A program made the translations under genes and the position numbers. From Gnetum montanum (lineage: Eukaryota; Streptophyta; Gnetopsida; Gnetales; Gnetaceae): a stretch of 60,000 nt of DNA. Of the stretch, positions 33,665 through 45,230 are shown piece by piece (the first letter of the stretch is position 1; each line of letters opens with the position of its first letter). Below the pieces are notes generated by a model. It was not told the DNA's origin and made no database searches. It saw nothing but the letters and a program-made list of their open reading frames with translations. The stretch covers positions 494,543 through 554,542 of the forward strand of contig MNCI01025089.1 in assembly GCA_015680685.1 (NCBI GenBank), given 5' to 3'.

Positions 33665-34083
33665 CTAGTTAAGTGCCTCAATAAGACCACTTCGAGCACG
33701 TGCATTACGCGTGGTGATCCCAGTAACGATTAGCATTTGGTAGCCATGGTTGCATTGGTTCAGTGTGTGTATGGTAAGTGGGAATGGATGCTAACGCTAG
33801 GTAATTTAGACTTATTTCATTAGTTAGAGTTAGTACTTAGTTTCTCAACCCTTCCCTCATTAGCATAAAAGACATAAAACATAAAACCCATAAAAATCAT
33901 ATACCTCAGACTTGCTTAACCATACACCATAACAACTACAAGTAAGTATGGGAAGACAACAAATAATTAACCATAAGTGTTCCATGGGTCATGTATGCAT
34001 TTATTCTATGGATTTTGACTGGATCATGCGTGCTATGCTTGTATTCGTATTGTTGAGTGTAGGGGTATCTCGCCACTCATCAT

Positions 34084-34101
34084 TGGCATCGTTGCCGGGG
34101 A
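34084..34101 (+). other. Primer-binding site of G3 (tRNA-Asp-like)
   Basis: TGGCATCGTTGCCGGGGA directly after the 5' LTR, two transitions from the classic Athila/Tat site TGGCGCCGTTGCCGGGGA. Confidence 0.85.
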
Positions 34102-34225
34102 CTAAGTGTTTGTGCACCGAATAAAACATAAATGATATCACTCACATCATTGGGAGCCTAAACAAACCTTCGAGTTAATTAATTAAACAATAATTTTATA
34201 ACGGTGAAATAGCACATTGATAAAA

Positions 34226-36715
34226 ATGACTTCTTCTCACAAAAGTAATTCACCACCTAGGACTAATAGTAGAGACAGTTGGCAACATACAACACATAAC
34301 CAAAATCAGCCAAGTCCTAAACAATACAAGATAGTCTATACTAATCCTAATGAGTATATTCCAGACTTTATCTTTATCCTTCATCAAGATGAATAGCTGC
34401 GATGGAGAGATCTGCAAAGTAACATTGTGTTACCCCCAGATCGATCAGTCCCTAACATGCTCTTCCGTGCTTTGGCATAGATTAGCATGATAGAATTATT
34501 TGTTGAATATGTTGCTAAAGAATTTGATATGAGGGATTCTTATCCCATAGACGCACAATGTATGAGGGACTTCAAGCAGGAGAGTCAACATACACTGCTG
34601 AAGGGCAAAGCCCCTCATGTCCTTAGTGAAATAGGAGATGAGGAACCCATTATAACGGGTTCTTTAGAAAACGATGTTCCCCCTTGTAACGATGGTGAGG
34701 ACGTAAGGCATCAGAACCTACACTCAAAGATACATAAGACTGGTTCTAATCCCCATGAATGTCAACTGTTCACGGAAGGAACAACAACTCATGCTAAGGA
34801 TGAGCACTTATATCGTCATAATGATCGGGGCCGAAGTAGCTAAAGAAAAGATAAGAAACATCGCCATGGCAATGGTTTCCCTTCTTCTTCTCCTTCATCT
34901 CATCACTCACCCTCTCCTTCCACATCTGGGCATAGCCACCACGAACATAATGGTGAGGATAGGGGTAAGAAAGATGAGAGGCCTCGATGGGAAAGTCAAG
35001 AGAGAGGACAAGGGCAAGGATGTAGGGAGAGTAGGGAACCACAAAGACATCACAGGTGTCATGAAAGAGATGATCATTATGAGCCCCTACCCACAACCCG
35101 AAGTATGCTTGACATAATGGAGCTGTTAGGATTTCAACAAGGCACCAAAAGGACAGTTGGATCAAGCGTTTAGACATGAAAAATATCCCATGTTTTGAAG
35201 GGGGATATAACGCTGATCCACAACATCATTTATAGGCATTTCATGATGCCTGTGCCTTGCAGAATATAGAAAATGAGTGGCAAAAACTTAGTTTGTTCCC
35301 AAGGACACTCACTAAAGAAGCAGAGAGTTGGTACCAGTCCTTAGAATCGGAAAACATCAGGAGGTGGAATACAATGCTAGAACTCTTTAACGATAAATAT
35401 CAGATGTACTCTAGAGTGTTCAATTTGCATAAGCAGATCCAAGGATGGAAACAAGGTGCTTATGAATCCTTGGATGCCACCATGACCCATTACTACACAT
35501 TGTAAAATTGTTGCCTGGGCCATGGGTATGCTCAGCCGGATCAACTTTGCCACATTGTGGATGGGCTAAGGCATGAAACGAGAAGAACCTTTGGGACTTA
35601 TGCCCAAGGGAGACTATCACAACTTAGAGCCCATGAAGTACATCACTTGTTGGAATAAGTAGCAAATGAAGAAGGTGAGCTACGTAAGAGGGAAAGTGCG
35701 GGGGAATACAATCGTGATCCCTTCCTTCGAAAGAAGAAAGTGAAATTCTGTGATGAGGAGGATGAGTCACCACTCAAAGAGTTGGTGAACCGGAAAACCT
35801 TGCCAATCCAAAAACTAACAACTGAGGTATTGGCTAAGATGGACCAATTGTGGGATTCCTTAGACTCCAAACTTGAAAGTGTTTTGAAAATTATAGAAGA
35901 GTCTAAGGATGAACGAAGTAGTGACAAAGGTAAGGCAAAGCGGGAAAATTCAAGCCCTAAACATAACAAGGGAAAGGAAAATTTTTTTATCTCTGATGTG
36001 GACTTTGATACAGACAATGATGGTGGATGTGAGATCTACCAATATGACCATCCTAAGGGATTTCTTTCAGTTATCTCACATCTATAGGAGTCTGGGGTGT
36101 ATGTGCTAAATCCAAGGCTTAACCAATGGCAAACACCCCGTAGGTTACCTTATCCACAAGGTAACCCAAGGTAGTTCCACCAACCATTGACGTATTATCC
36201 AAGTGGAACTCCTCCACAATCCATTGGATAGCATCAGCAGTGGAAATACCCACAGTCATGGGGGATTCCACCACCAACACAACAGTACCCTTATCGGTAG
36301 CCAAAATTATATGGATATTATGTGGAGTAGCCGATTTCTCCAAGTGACTCTATGAGTAACACAATTCCCCAACATTACTACCAAGTTCGGGAGTACTTCA
36401 AGAGGACTCCTTCTCCTTCGGGAGGCATCTCACATTAATCCCATCCTCCAACTCCTTCTGCACCTCTTCCACCCATAGTTCCCATACAACCTACTCCAAC
36501 AATGCAAGGGGAACTGCCTACTCAACCGCAGCAACGTAACACTACGAGAGCTGTAAATATTCATCCTGCTCCTAGTTCTGACAACTATAAAAAGAGAAGG
36601 TCCTTCTTCATAACCAAAAGCTCGAACAAACTCTCATAACAACAAATGGTTGAGCCAATGTACATGCCTCCACCATCTAACACTTTGGAGCACCCTTCAG
36701 TCTAAAAGAATTGTA
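34226..36715 (+). pseudogene. G3 gag
   Basis: ATG at 34226 (MTSSHKSNSPPRTNSRDSW). The frame runs through the open 34487-34843 segment and a His/Ser/Arg-rich low-complexity stretch (34850-35110) to about 35170, where a frame shift moves it to the frame of 35257-37359. Then comes the Gag core: LSLFPRTLTKEAESWYQSLE near 35290 and FNDKYQM near 35390, matching the retrotrans_gag pattern 'L...A..WY..L...I..W..L...F...Y'. A Lys/Glu-rich segment (35740-36087) and a Pro/Gln-rich tail follow. About ten stops interrupt it, mostly TAG/TAA where Gln is expected. No zinc knuckle was found, which is usual for some Athila-type Gags. Antisense ORFs at 34794-35177 and 35643-36017 are shadows. Confidence 0.75.
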
Positions 36716-37359
36716 TGCATACAGTTATGTTAACGCATACCATAACTGACTAGATCAAGGTAGGCCACCTTCCTAGGAAATTACCTGACCCTGGGAGCCC
36801 CTTAATTTATTTACAAATCACCAAGAATGCACCACATTAGGCTCTTCTTGACTCAGGTTCTGGAGTTAATTTAATATCATGAGAAATGTATCAAGCCTGG
36901 AACCTGCCCCAACTTAAGAAGAACACCATCCAACTGGAGCTAGCTAACCAGGCCATCACCATTCCCTTAGGATTGGTGGAGGACATCATCACCACTGTGT
37001 GTGGATGGTCATACCCAACCGATTTCTTGGTGATTGAAGTTTACAATGAAGGGGGCTTCTCAATTATAATTGGAAGGCCATGGATAAGTACAGTAGATGT
37101 GTACCTAGGAATTTGCAATTTTTCCTTGCAGATATCTAAGATAAACATTTATGGAAAGATCAAGAAGAAGAAAGTTCCATACATCACATACAGTGACTCA
37201 GAGGGTGATGACATGGAAGAGTGTTTAGCATTGCTTCCATGTGAGCGGTGTGCCCAAGAAATACAAATTCAAAGGTGCCTATATGTAGTAACCACCCCAG
37301 TAGTAGACACCCCATGGTTGACAGCTACTAGGAAGAGCAAATTAATATGCATGGAATGA
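36716..37359 (+). pseudogene. G3 aspartic protease, end of the only polyprotein
   Basis: In the same frame as the second part of gag. It has LPRKLPDPGSPLIYLQITKN near 36770, the active-site loop ALLDSGSGVNLIS near 36840 (DSG kept), LANQAITIPLGLVEDI near 36940 and FSIIIGRPWISTVDVYLGI near 37050. The part from 36886 is open to a natural-looking stop at 37359, after an acidic linker (YSDSEGDDMEECLALL). In complete Athila/Tat elements RT would follow; here nothing does. Confidence 0.75.
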
Positions 37360-37565
37360 ACTCAGGAAACTCATGCTAACAACGAAGGCATAGACACATT
37401 GGAATATGAGCATTGCCAACTTCCACCCCTCAACCTAAAAACATCAATTGGGAGAAGTTGGGCACTTTTTTGAAATTCCAATAGACGTTCATTATTTCAG
37501 ATCCCTCCCTTCCAATTCAGTCATGGGGGAGATGGCCACCTATGCTAACCATTGGAGGCCCTCAG
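37360..37565. other. G3 spacer after protease
   Basis: No RT or other motif in any frame. It may be the remnant of the polyprotein linker. Confidence 0.4.
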
Positions 37566-37745
37566 TTCTTTTTAGTTTTTGTTTTACAAGTTTTTTTTAC
37601 ACATATTTTTTTACATGTTTTTTTTAACACATTTTTTTTTACAAGTTTTTGTTTTACACATTTTTGTTTTATACGTTTTTGTTTTATAAGTTTTTTTTTT
37701 TACACATTTTTGTTTTGCAAATTTCTTTAACTTTTCTTGTTTTTG
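37566..37745. repeat. T-rich minisatellite
   Basis: About nine diverged units of 17-20 bp of the form GTTTTACACATTTTT. ORFs across it (37542-37730 plus, 37611-37805 minus) are repetitive and not genes. Confidence 0.8.
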
Positions 37746-37774
37746 TTTTACACCATCTTTATACTTTTCCAATT

Positions 37775-37793
37775 TTGTGTGTGTGTGTGTGTG
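37775..37793. repeat. (TG)n microsatellite
   Basis: About nine TG units just downstream of the T-rich minisatellite. Confidence 0.9.
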
Positions 37794-39562
37794 CATGTAA
37801 TCCACCTTGTAAGTTCATCACCTAATAAGTGTTCTCCATCATGGTATGAACTGTTTTCTCATTGGTTGCTAATGTTTGGTTTTTACCTTAAAGTTATGAT
37901 GTTGACACTAAGGTATGTCTCTTTTGATATGGCAAGCAATGAGCCCACTTTATCCATCCATCCACCAAAGTCTATGATCTTTCTAGGCTTGGAAATGTAT
38001 AGTTCCCTTCCTAATTAGAACTTTAATGAATCGATGACTGGGCACTTCTCAAACTAAGTAAGGACTCAAGATTTGAAAAGGGTGTGACTTCAAGGGAACT
38101 TGATGCATTTTTGTTAGTCATTCTCTTGGGTGCTTGGATGTTTTTTTCTTGAGTTTTCTTGCTATTCAGATGTTACCCAATTATCGGAAGCTGAGACAAT
38201 AAAAATAAGAAGTCTTTACATGATGTGGTTCTCATGCATAAAAATACAAAACACAAAAAACAAAACAAGAAAAAGAAAAAAGAAGAAGTGAGAATTCAAA
38301 GCACACCCCTTAGATGAAATAAACTTGGGCTACAAGCACTGGTTATGGAACCAAAAGTGTTCTCTCTAACTAAGGCCCTTCTCACTTCCCATTCTCTCCT
38401 TTGTTTCGTTGGAATGGTGGTGGATTTTTAGAGATGCATTCTTGTTATTCAAGTGGATGGTTTGGCCAAGTGCATTGATGCGAAGTCACTAGATGTGGTT
38501 GGCTTGAGGCTAGAGTTGGAATGAGATTTTCCAAGTCACGTTAATCATGCTACACACAAGGGGCTATCCACCACCTTGTTCTTGGGATTTCATTCCATTA
38601 TCTTCTCTCAACCCTTCTCTCCATTGTTCACCTCATTTTCGGATATATCATTAGTGTATATTTTGGTAGATACATTGTTTTATTTTTAGTAAATTCTTAC
38701 GGTTAGGACTTTAACTCTTGTTCCAAAGGACATTCTTAGAGCCTACGAACTATATGAATGTGGGTTTCTCAGGGAATTAAGGGCATGAGCCTACTTTGGG
38801 GAGGACCCACTGACATTCCTATTTGGTGCACCAGTTAAATTCTTTCCCTTAACATTTTGCAATTAATTTTCTTTTGTTCATTTTCATCTTGACATCTATT
38901 TCATCGATGTTCTAATTGTCTCTTTTTCTTCCTCTTTCTTGTTCTTATTCTTTCTCCATTCTCTCACTACTGGAGGTTTGCAATTAGTCATGGGGGTACG
39001 GGGCCCAAATTTTTCAATTTTCTCCTAACCCCTACACCTTCGGTAGTCATCATTAATATATCTTTAGATCCATAATCAGCCATACCACAACCCATCAAAT
39101 TGATTATTCACTGAAGCAAGGTATCAATTACATGATAATTCAATTACCCTTGCTAATATAAGACTGTGTTGTGTGTGCAGATGATGGTCATGAAACAATG
39201 AATCGGATCTAGAAGGAGCACTTGGAATGGAGCAGCGCTGGAAGTGGCTATGCAAGGAACAAGATCGATGATGCGCTTACGGATGGACAACGAAAGGCAT
39301 AATCTGGACATTGACAATAACAAGACTTCTTCTCTCTTCTTCTCTCCTTTTCTTTCTTCTCTTTTCTCTCAACTGCCAAATGAGGCCTGATGTCAATGTA
39401 ATAAGGTGTTCACCCTTGTTGTCATGAACACTAGTCTTGTGTCTTGTAATGATGATCCGTTCACATGTCATCCCATTAGTTTCATTCACCTCAATAATCA
39501 CATACCTTCTCGATATTATTTTAATAAACTTGACGATGATTTTTCATTTAGTCATGGAGGTA
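37794..39562. other. G3 non-coding 3' region
   Basis: 1.8 kb without a credible gene in any frame. It includes an A-rich stretch (38230-38290), a polypyrimidine run (39326-39370) and, next to the 3' LTR, CATTTAGTCATGGAGGTA, whose purine-rich end may be the polypurine tract. The last 200 bp match the inverted copy at 59727-60000, confirming that both belong to one family. Confidence 0.65.
39326..39370. repeat. Polypyrimidine run in G3
   Basis: A 45-bp mix of TTC, TCTC and TTTTC. The antisense ORF 39277-39501 (KRRKKRREEERR) is read through it and is rejected. Confidence 0.8.
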
Positions 39563-39569
39563 TGATGGG

Positions 39570-39696
39570 ACGCGATATTGTATGAGTCGCAATATCGTGT
39601 ACGTGATATCGCGGCCATTGCGATATCGCATCCCTTGTGATATGGCGTACATGATATTGCATCCTCCCCTGCGATATCATGTACACAATATCACGG
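39570..39696. promoter_or_regulatory. GATATC palindrome cluster, 3' LTR copy
   Basis: Contains CGTGATATCGCG (39602-39613), TTGCGATATCGCAT, GTGATATGGCG, GCGATATCATG and similar words. Longer than the 5' LTR copy, so unit number differs between the two LTRs. Confidence 0.6.
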
Positions 39697-39710
39697 TGTG
39701 CCATCATATC

Positions 39711-39718
39711 TATAAATA
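39711..39718 (+). promoter_or_regulatory. TATA box, G3 3' LTR copy
   Basis: TATAAATA, the same spacing from the palindrome cluster as at 33206. Confidence 0.55.
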
Positions 39719-40583
39719 AGAGGCATCTCTTCCTTGTTTCATCATCCTACGCTAGAAGTAGGAAAACTCTGGCAAATTGATCACTCCAAAGATAGAATAT
39801 TTTCCATGTACCTAGAGTAGGATTCCTAAAAGTGAATGGATCTGTATTCGAGCAACTTTGTACCTAAACACAAGTTGTGTACGACAATAAAGATGAGCTT
39901 CTTGGATAAAACTTGCAGTGCATGGAATAGGATTTTATTATCTATTATTTCCTACATGTTATTTATTACCTGTAATAGAGCAGAATGAGTACGACTTGAT
40001 TACGAGCATTTAACGATGTATACAGATAATCAAGGAATGGATGCTAATCGCGATTAGATTCTCTCTCACCCATATCTCCTAGTAATGCGGGATGAGTACA
40101 ACTTGATTATGAGCATTTACGGATGTGTACGGATAATCAAGGAATGGATGCTCATCGCGCTTAGGCTAGTTAAGTGCCTTAGTATGACCACTTCGAAAAC
40201 GTGCATTATGCGTGGTGATCCTAGTAACGATTAGCATTTGGTAGCCACGGTTGCATAGGTTCAGGGTGTGTATGGTAAGTGGGAATAGCTGCTGACGCTA
40301 GGTAATTTAGATTTAGTTCAATAGTTAGAGTTAGTACTTAGTTTCTCAACCCTTCCCTCATTAGCATAGAAGACATAAAACATAAAAACCATCAAAATCA
40401 TATACCTCAGACTTTCTTAACCATACACCGTGACAACTACAAGTAAGTCTGGGAAGACAACGAATAATTAACCCTAAGTGTTCCATGGGGTGTGTAGGCA
40501 TTTAGTCTGCGGAGTTCGACCAGATCATGTGTGCTATGCTCATATTCGTATGATTGAGTGTAGGGGTATCTCGCCACTCATCA

Positions 40584-41110
40584 CCATTACACCTAAGGAC
40601 CAAGATACGATAATGTTTACATGTCCATATGGAACTTTTTCATACCAATGGATGCCTTTCAACCTTTGTAACACACTTGCTACCTTTCAAAGTTCCATGA
40701 TATTATTATTCTCTAATATGTTAGAAAACTATGTAGAAGTATTTATGAATAATTTTTCAGTCTATGAAGACACTTATGAACAAAGATTACAATATTTAGA
40801 ATGTGTTTTAAATATATGTATTGAAAAAAATCTAAAATTGAGTTGGGAAAAGAGTCATCTGATGGTTACAAGCAATATAGCCTTGCGACATGTTATCTCC
40901 AAGGATGGAATAAGAATATATGAGAAAAAATTAAAACTAATATCTACACTCCCAACTCAAACTAATTTAAATATTCTTCAATTCTTTCTAGAACATCTTA
41001 GATATTATAGATGATTTATGAAATATTTTTCAAAAATTTCTAAACCACTTTACATGCTTCTAGAAAACGATGTTATGTTTATATGGACTGATGATTGTCA
41101 AGAAGCATTT
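40584..41110 (+). pseudogene. G2 reverse transcriptase, catalytic part
   Basis: Continues the RT interrupted at 33088. It starts with the second CCATT (40584-40588), then FTCPYGTFSYQWMPFNLCNT near 40620 and LATFQSSMILLFSNMLENYV. The catalytic box reads FMNNFSVY near 40745 where FMDDFSVF is usual, so both metal-binding Asp residues are Asn. DTYEQRLQYLECVL and LRHVISKDGIRI follow, the latter matching the 'GH.vS..Gi.vd' motif. It is open from the LTR to 41014. RT would have copied the element RNA; this copy cannot. Confidence 0.85.
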
Positions 41111-41560
41111 TTAGAACTTAAGAAAAGAGTAAGCACACTACCGCTATACTTAATGCACCCAATTAGGATTTTCTATTTAATTTGATGTGTGATTCTAGTG
41201 ACACTGCTAAAGGGATAATTTTAGAAAAATATATAGATAATAAGCCACAAATCATCTCTTATGTGTCTAAAAGTTTAGATCAAGCCCAAGCTAATTATAC
41301 AACTAGAAAAAAGAAGTTTCAGCCACTATGTATGCTTTGGATAAATTTAGATATTATTTAATAGGATATAAAACTAGAGTTTATACTAACCATTAAGCCA
41401 TTAAATTTTTAACTACCAAAACATAGAAAATGCTAGAATAATAAGATGGTGTCTATTACTCCAAGACTTTGATCTAGAAATTTTAGATAAGTAGAGAAAA
41501 TATTGTGGTACATAATGTTTTGAGATTAGAAATAAGGGATGAAAATAGGGTAAAAGGATT
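41111..41560 (+). pseudogene. G2 RNase H domain
   Basis: Legible with frame changes: WTDDCQEAFLELKKRV at 41085 (connection), MCDSSDTAKGII near 41190 (first Asp block), SYVSKSLDQAQANYTT near 41260, LDKFRYYLIGYKTRVYTNH near 41340. Then WCLLLQDFDLEILD near 41450. The order and spacing are those of gypsy RNase H. Stops are frequent. Confidence 0.7.
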
Positions 41561-41689
41561 ATTCCATGATGAATTTCTTCATGAACAACTCTTTTCTATA
41601 AAGAAGGATCCATGGTTTGTTAATATAGCAAAATATCTTACCACTATGAAAACTCCAACATAATGGAGTAAGGAGGAAAATAAATCATT

Positions 41690-42936
41690 TTTAAGAAACA
41701 TCTCTAAATACATTTTCAATGAACCATACCTTTATATAATATGTAAAGATAATGTAACAAGAAGATGTATGGTTGAGGATGAACAAGAAGTAATTTTACA
41801 TATGTGCCATGATGACCCTGTAGGTGGACATTTTAATAGTAGATGCACTAGTATCAAAATTTTGCAAAGTGGATTTTATTGGGCTTAAATATTTAAATGT
41901 GCATACAAATATGTCAAAGAATGTGATAAATGCTAATTAATAGGGGCCATAACTAAAACACAAGAAATGCCACTAAATCCAATTTTAATAACTAAACCAT
42001 TTGATGTGTGGGGAATAAAACTTTTAGGACCATTTCCACCATCTAATGGATGTCTATAGATTTTGTTTTGTATCAACTATGTTGCTAAGTGGGTAGAAGG
42101 TAAATCCACCCCAAAAAATGACATTAAAGTAGTGGTAGCTTTCCTTAGAGAAAATATTCTAACATGATTTGGAACTCCACAAGCAATCATAAGTGATTAA
42201 GGAACTCATTTTGTAAATAAAATAATGAAAAAATTCCTTAAGTCTTGTGGAATTCATCATAGAATAGCTACTACCTATCATCCTCAAGTAAATGATCAAG
42301 TAGAAAATGCAAATAGAATCTTTTAAAAGATATTTGAAAAACCATATGTGCTAACAAGAAAGATTCATCAAAAACATTATAATATGCACTTTGGACCTAT
42401 AGAATTACATATAAACCAAGTTTATATTATTCACCTTATCAATTGGTTTATGGTAAATAATGTTTATTACTCATAGAAATCAAATACCAATATTTACGAT
42501 TAGCACAAAAATTGAATTTTGATGAAGAAACAAATCATGACTCTAGACTACTTCAAATACATGAACTTGATGAAATGAGGTTGAATGCCCTTAACAAGTA
42601 AAAAATTATGAAAAAAAGAAGAGTATACATGATAAGAATATTTTTAAGAAACATTTTTCAATAGGTAATAAAGTTATTTTGTATAATATCAGGTTACAAA
42701 AATTTCCAAGTAAGTTAACAACTTGGTGGGAAGGCCCTTATCTAATGGTACAATCCTATACTAAAGGAAGTATCTTAATTTCACCTATTGATGATTCATC
42801 AACTACATTTCTAGTTAATGGACAAAGACTTAAATTATATCATCAAAATCATATTGAGAAACAAAGAGAAGATGAATTATTAGAGCTAAGTGAACCAACT
42901 TATCCCAAAGATGATGAAGAAAATGAAACAAGTTAA
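41690..42936 (+). pseudogene. G2 integrase
   Basis: HHCC zinc finger: HMCHDDPVGGHFNSRCTSIK near 41800 and ECDKC near 41925. Core: LLGPFPPSNG near 42030, VAKWVEGKSTPKND near 42085, FGTPQAIISD, stop, GTHFVNK near 42175 (Asp kept), and IATTYHPQVNDQVENANRIF near 42265 (Glu kept, with the preceding G changed to D). The C-terminal part in 42679-42936 (LTTWWEGPYLMVQSYTKGSI) matches the end of Athila/Tat integrases ('sRWsGPF.v') and is open. Catalytic residues seem intact, but stops break the core. Confidence 0.8.
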
Positions 42937-45230
42937 TTAGAAGACCAAGCCATGGATAGTAACCTTCAGTAAGAGTCCTACATTATATTGTAATATAATA
43001 AGTAAAGTACTTTTGTCTATGAATTTTTCCTTGAGAATGGTAGAATAAAATAGTAAATCCTATTATTAATTGGGACTTGAAATAATTCATTATCATCGTG
43101 TATAGAATGTAAGGGAGAAGGAAAACTCCTCCTACCTTAAGATATTTCAATATAAATCCAAAATTCATCTAATGGTGAACCTTAGATTAATAAACTAGTA
43201 AATTATGTTAATTGATTATTTTATTTTTATTCTCTTCAATCTTCTTTAAGTCTCAAAGTTTCATGAGCATTGTAATAATAACCATGTTTGGTTTGTGAGA
43301 ATTTATGAATGCTCGTAGTAATTACCTTCTTTATAAGTCAATATGGAGAAAATGATATGTCATATTGCAACTAGCTATAAAGGTATCTTTAGCATAAGAA
43401 ATGTCATTGTAATAAAGTGAGCCACCATCACATATGTTCAAAGAGAACTTCTTCCTCCACAAGAACCTCATGATTAAAGAGGGCCACATTGGTTTTAAGA
43501 AAAACCACTATAAGTCATAAGGTCTCATAAAAACCTTCAATCATGACTAGGACCACACTCCTTCAAGAACCTCCTTCTGTATGCAGAGTGGTTAAGGATG
43601 GAGAAATCATTTTTCATATTCATTTTCTTATCTATCACCTTTTACCTAGGGTATGAGAAAAGACTTGGTGGATTAATATATCTTATTAGGTATTCTACCA
43701 CTTCCCTTCATTTTTTCTCACTCCTCTTGCTTGGATTATTTTACCCCTTGCTTCATGTTACTTTTGATCTTAAAGAGTATTGTGTGTTTCTATTTTTTCT
43801 TCCTTATTTTGCTTATCTTCCATATATTTATTTTAGTGTAAGGGTCTAACATGTATTTCCAATTGTTCCCTTCATATGTGTTAGTGGTCAAGATCCCTAC
43901 TATTGTGGACCATTTTGGATACTAATGTTTTTATGACCTAAGGCTATCAGTACACTATACATAATAGAGGATATATAAAACCCATGACAATTTTTTCTCT
44001 CTAGTATATCCATTTGGCCAACCCACTTTTCAATTATTTCTTATATTTCTACTAATTAACCTAGGTATGATACATATCTTAGTTTAATTAATAGGGGATA
44101 ACCAATTTCAAATGGATAGGATAGTAGGATGTAACCAACATGGAAGCTAATCCAAGAGTAAGTTAGGAAATGAGTTTGATGTAGGAAATGCATCTCACAT
44201 ACTTAGAACATAGGAAAGGTTAAGACTGGGAGTTCATAAGACATTCTTACATCAAATGAAACAAATCATATGAGGTGATGTTTTAGCCTAATCAATCCTA
44301 GGAAGGGCCTTCCTAACAAACATATATGTTAAATCCTATCCAAATAATAAGAATCTATTACAATAAGTGAAAAAAGAAATAAAATCATGTACATTATTAA
44401 GGGAATAAAATCACTACATTGATATCAATTAGTATTATGTTTCACAATGAAGAGAAATTAAAATAAGTTATTCTATCGACAAATAGTGAGGCATCGACAT
44501 CTATAGAACTTAGAGATAGAAACTTAAAGATGTTGAAATTGGTCATATCGAGAGACACTAAGGAGTCAATGTCTCATTAAAATAAAAATTGAGGTATATT
44601 TATTCCCATGATATGATTCAATAAAGTGAAATATAGAACTCATGTTATCAATTTAAATATTGATTTAAATACAGATAAGGCATAATAAATATATTGATTC
44701 ATATAGACTTAATCAAAATGAATCAAGGAGGAATAAATTTAATAGAATATTTCAAATTTGAACAAAATGGCTTTGATATAATTTGATATGTTTGTTAAAC
44801 ATATTGATTCATGTTGTTAGATTGAAGCCAATTGATACATCTAAAATTTTCCTATATGCCTCAAGTATTATCAATGCGATTGTAATACAAATAGATATAT
44901 TAGAGGCCTGAATATTTTATATATTAATCTATATTAATGGATCTATGAAATTTGAACCAAAACATTACAATCCACATCCAAGCCTCATCGGGTGGATAAA
45001 TTATTGGCCAAACCTCCATGAGGTAGCACAGACTAGGGCCTTCATTTTCTTTGACTAAAATCTATAGCACCTTTCTAGAAGGGACCATGACAAGGAGTGG
45101 GATCTCCATGACCATGTAAACCTCCATATGTCAATCCCAACAATTCTTTCAAGAGGGTTAGACAAATTTAGCCATCGTAACTAATTTTCAAAATCAAACA
45201 TGAAATGTTAATCTTGTTTTTTTTTTGTAA
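42937..45230. other. G2 region between integrase and gene B
   Basis: No convincing gene. An 83-codon ORF at 43598-43849 on the plus strand is very hydrophobic (MEKSFFIFIFLSITFYLGYE at the start). It occupies the place where Athila elements may carry an envelope-like ORF, but T-rich DNA gives hydrophobic ORFs by chance. 44330-45230 is AT-rich with no structure I can name. Confidence 0.4.

Larger units (their letters stand above)
33094..34082 (+). repeat. 5' LTR of G3
   Basis: Starts TGATGGGACACAATATT and ends CACTCATCA. It contains a GATATC palindrome cluster (33100-33190), a TATA box (33206) and a direct duplication with a 107-bp offset (33486 and 33593). An ORF at 33272-33484 is chance. Confidence 0.9.
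33094..40583 (+). mobile_element. G3: gag-protease-only LTR element (non-autonomous gypsy)
   Basis: LTRs of 989 and 1,021 bp (33094-34082, 39563-40583), perfect 5-bp target duplication CCATT and an Asp-type primer site. One long gag-protease frame (34226-37359) is followed by 2.2 kb without any RT, RNase H or integrase motif. It must have relied on an autonomous relative. A second copy of the same family, inverted, enters the window at 58876. The LTRs are the better preserved pair in this window. The family belongs to the Athila/Tat side, judging from primer site and protease. Confidence 0.85.
39563..40583 (+). repeat. 3' LTR of G3
   Basis: Starts TGATGGGACGCGATATT and ends CACTCATCA. It matches 33094-34082 throughout, with about 30 extra bases in the palindrome cluster (39570-39696). 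TATA box at 39711-39718; duplicated units near 39984 and 40091. Confidence 0.9.

Noticed and set aside
34755-36017. Several ORFs overlapping G3 gag in other frames and on the other strand
   Set aside because: The sense frame carries the Gag core and the others only mirror its low-complexity composition.
37542-37805. Cys/Lys-rich and Phe-rich ORFs on opposite strands
   Set aside because: Both are translations of the T-rich minisatellite.
39277-39501. Minus-strand 74-codon ORF with an Arg/Lys/Glu run
   Set aside because: It is read through a polypyrimidine run and is not conserved.
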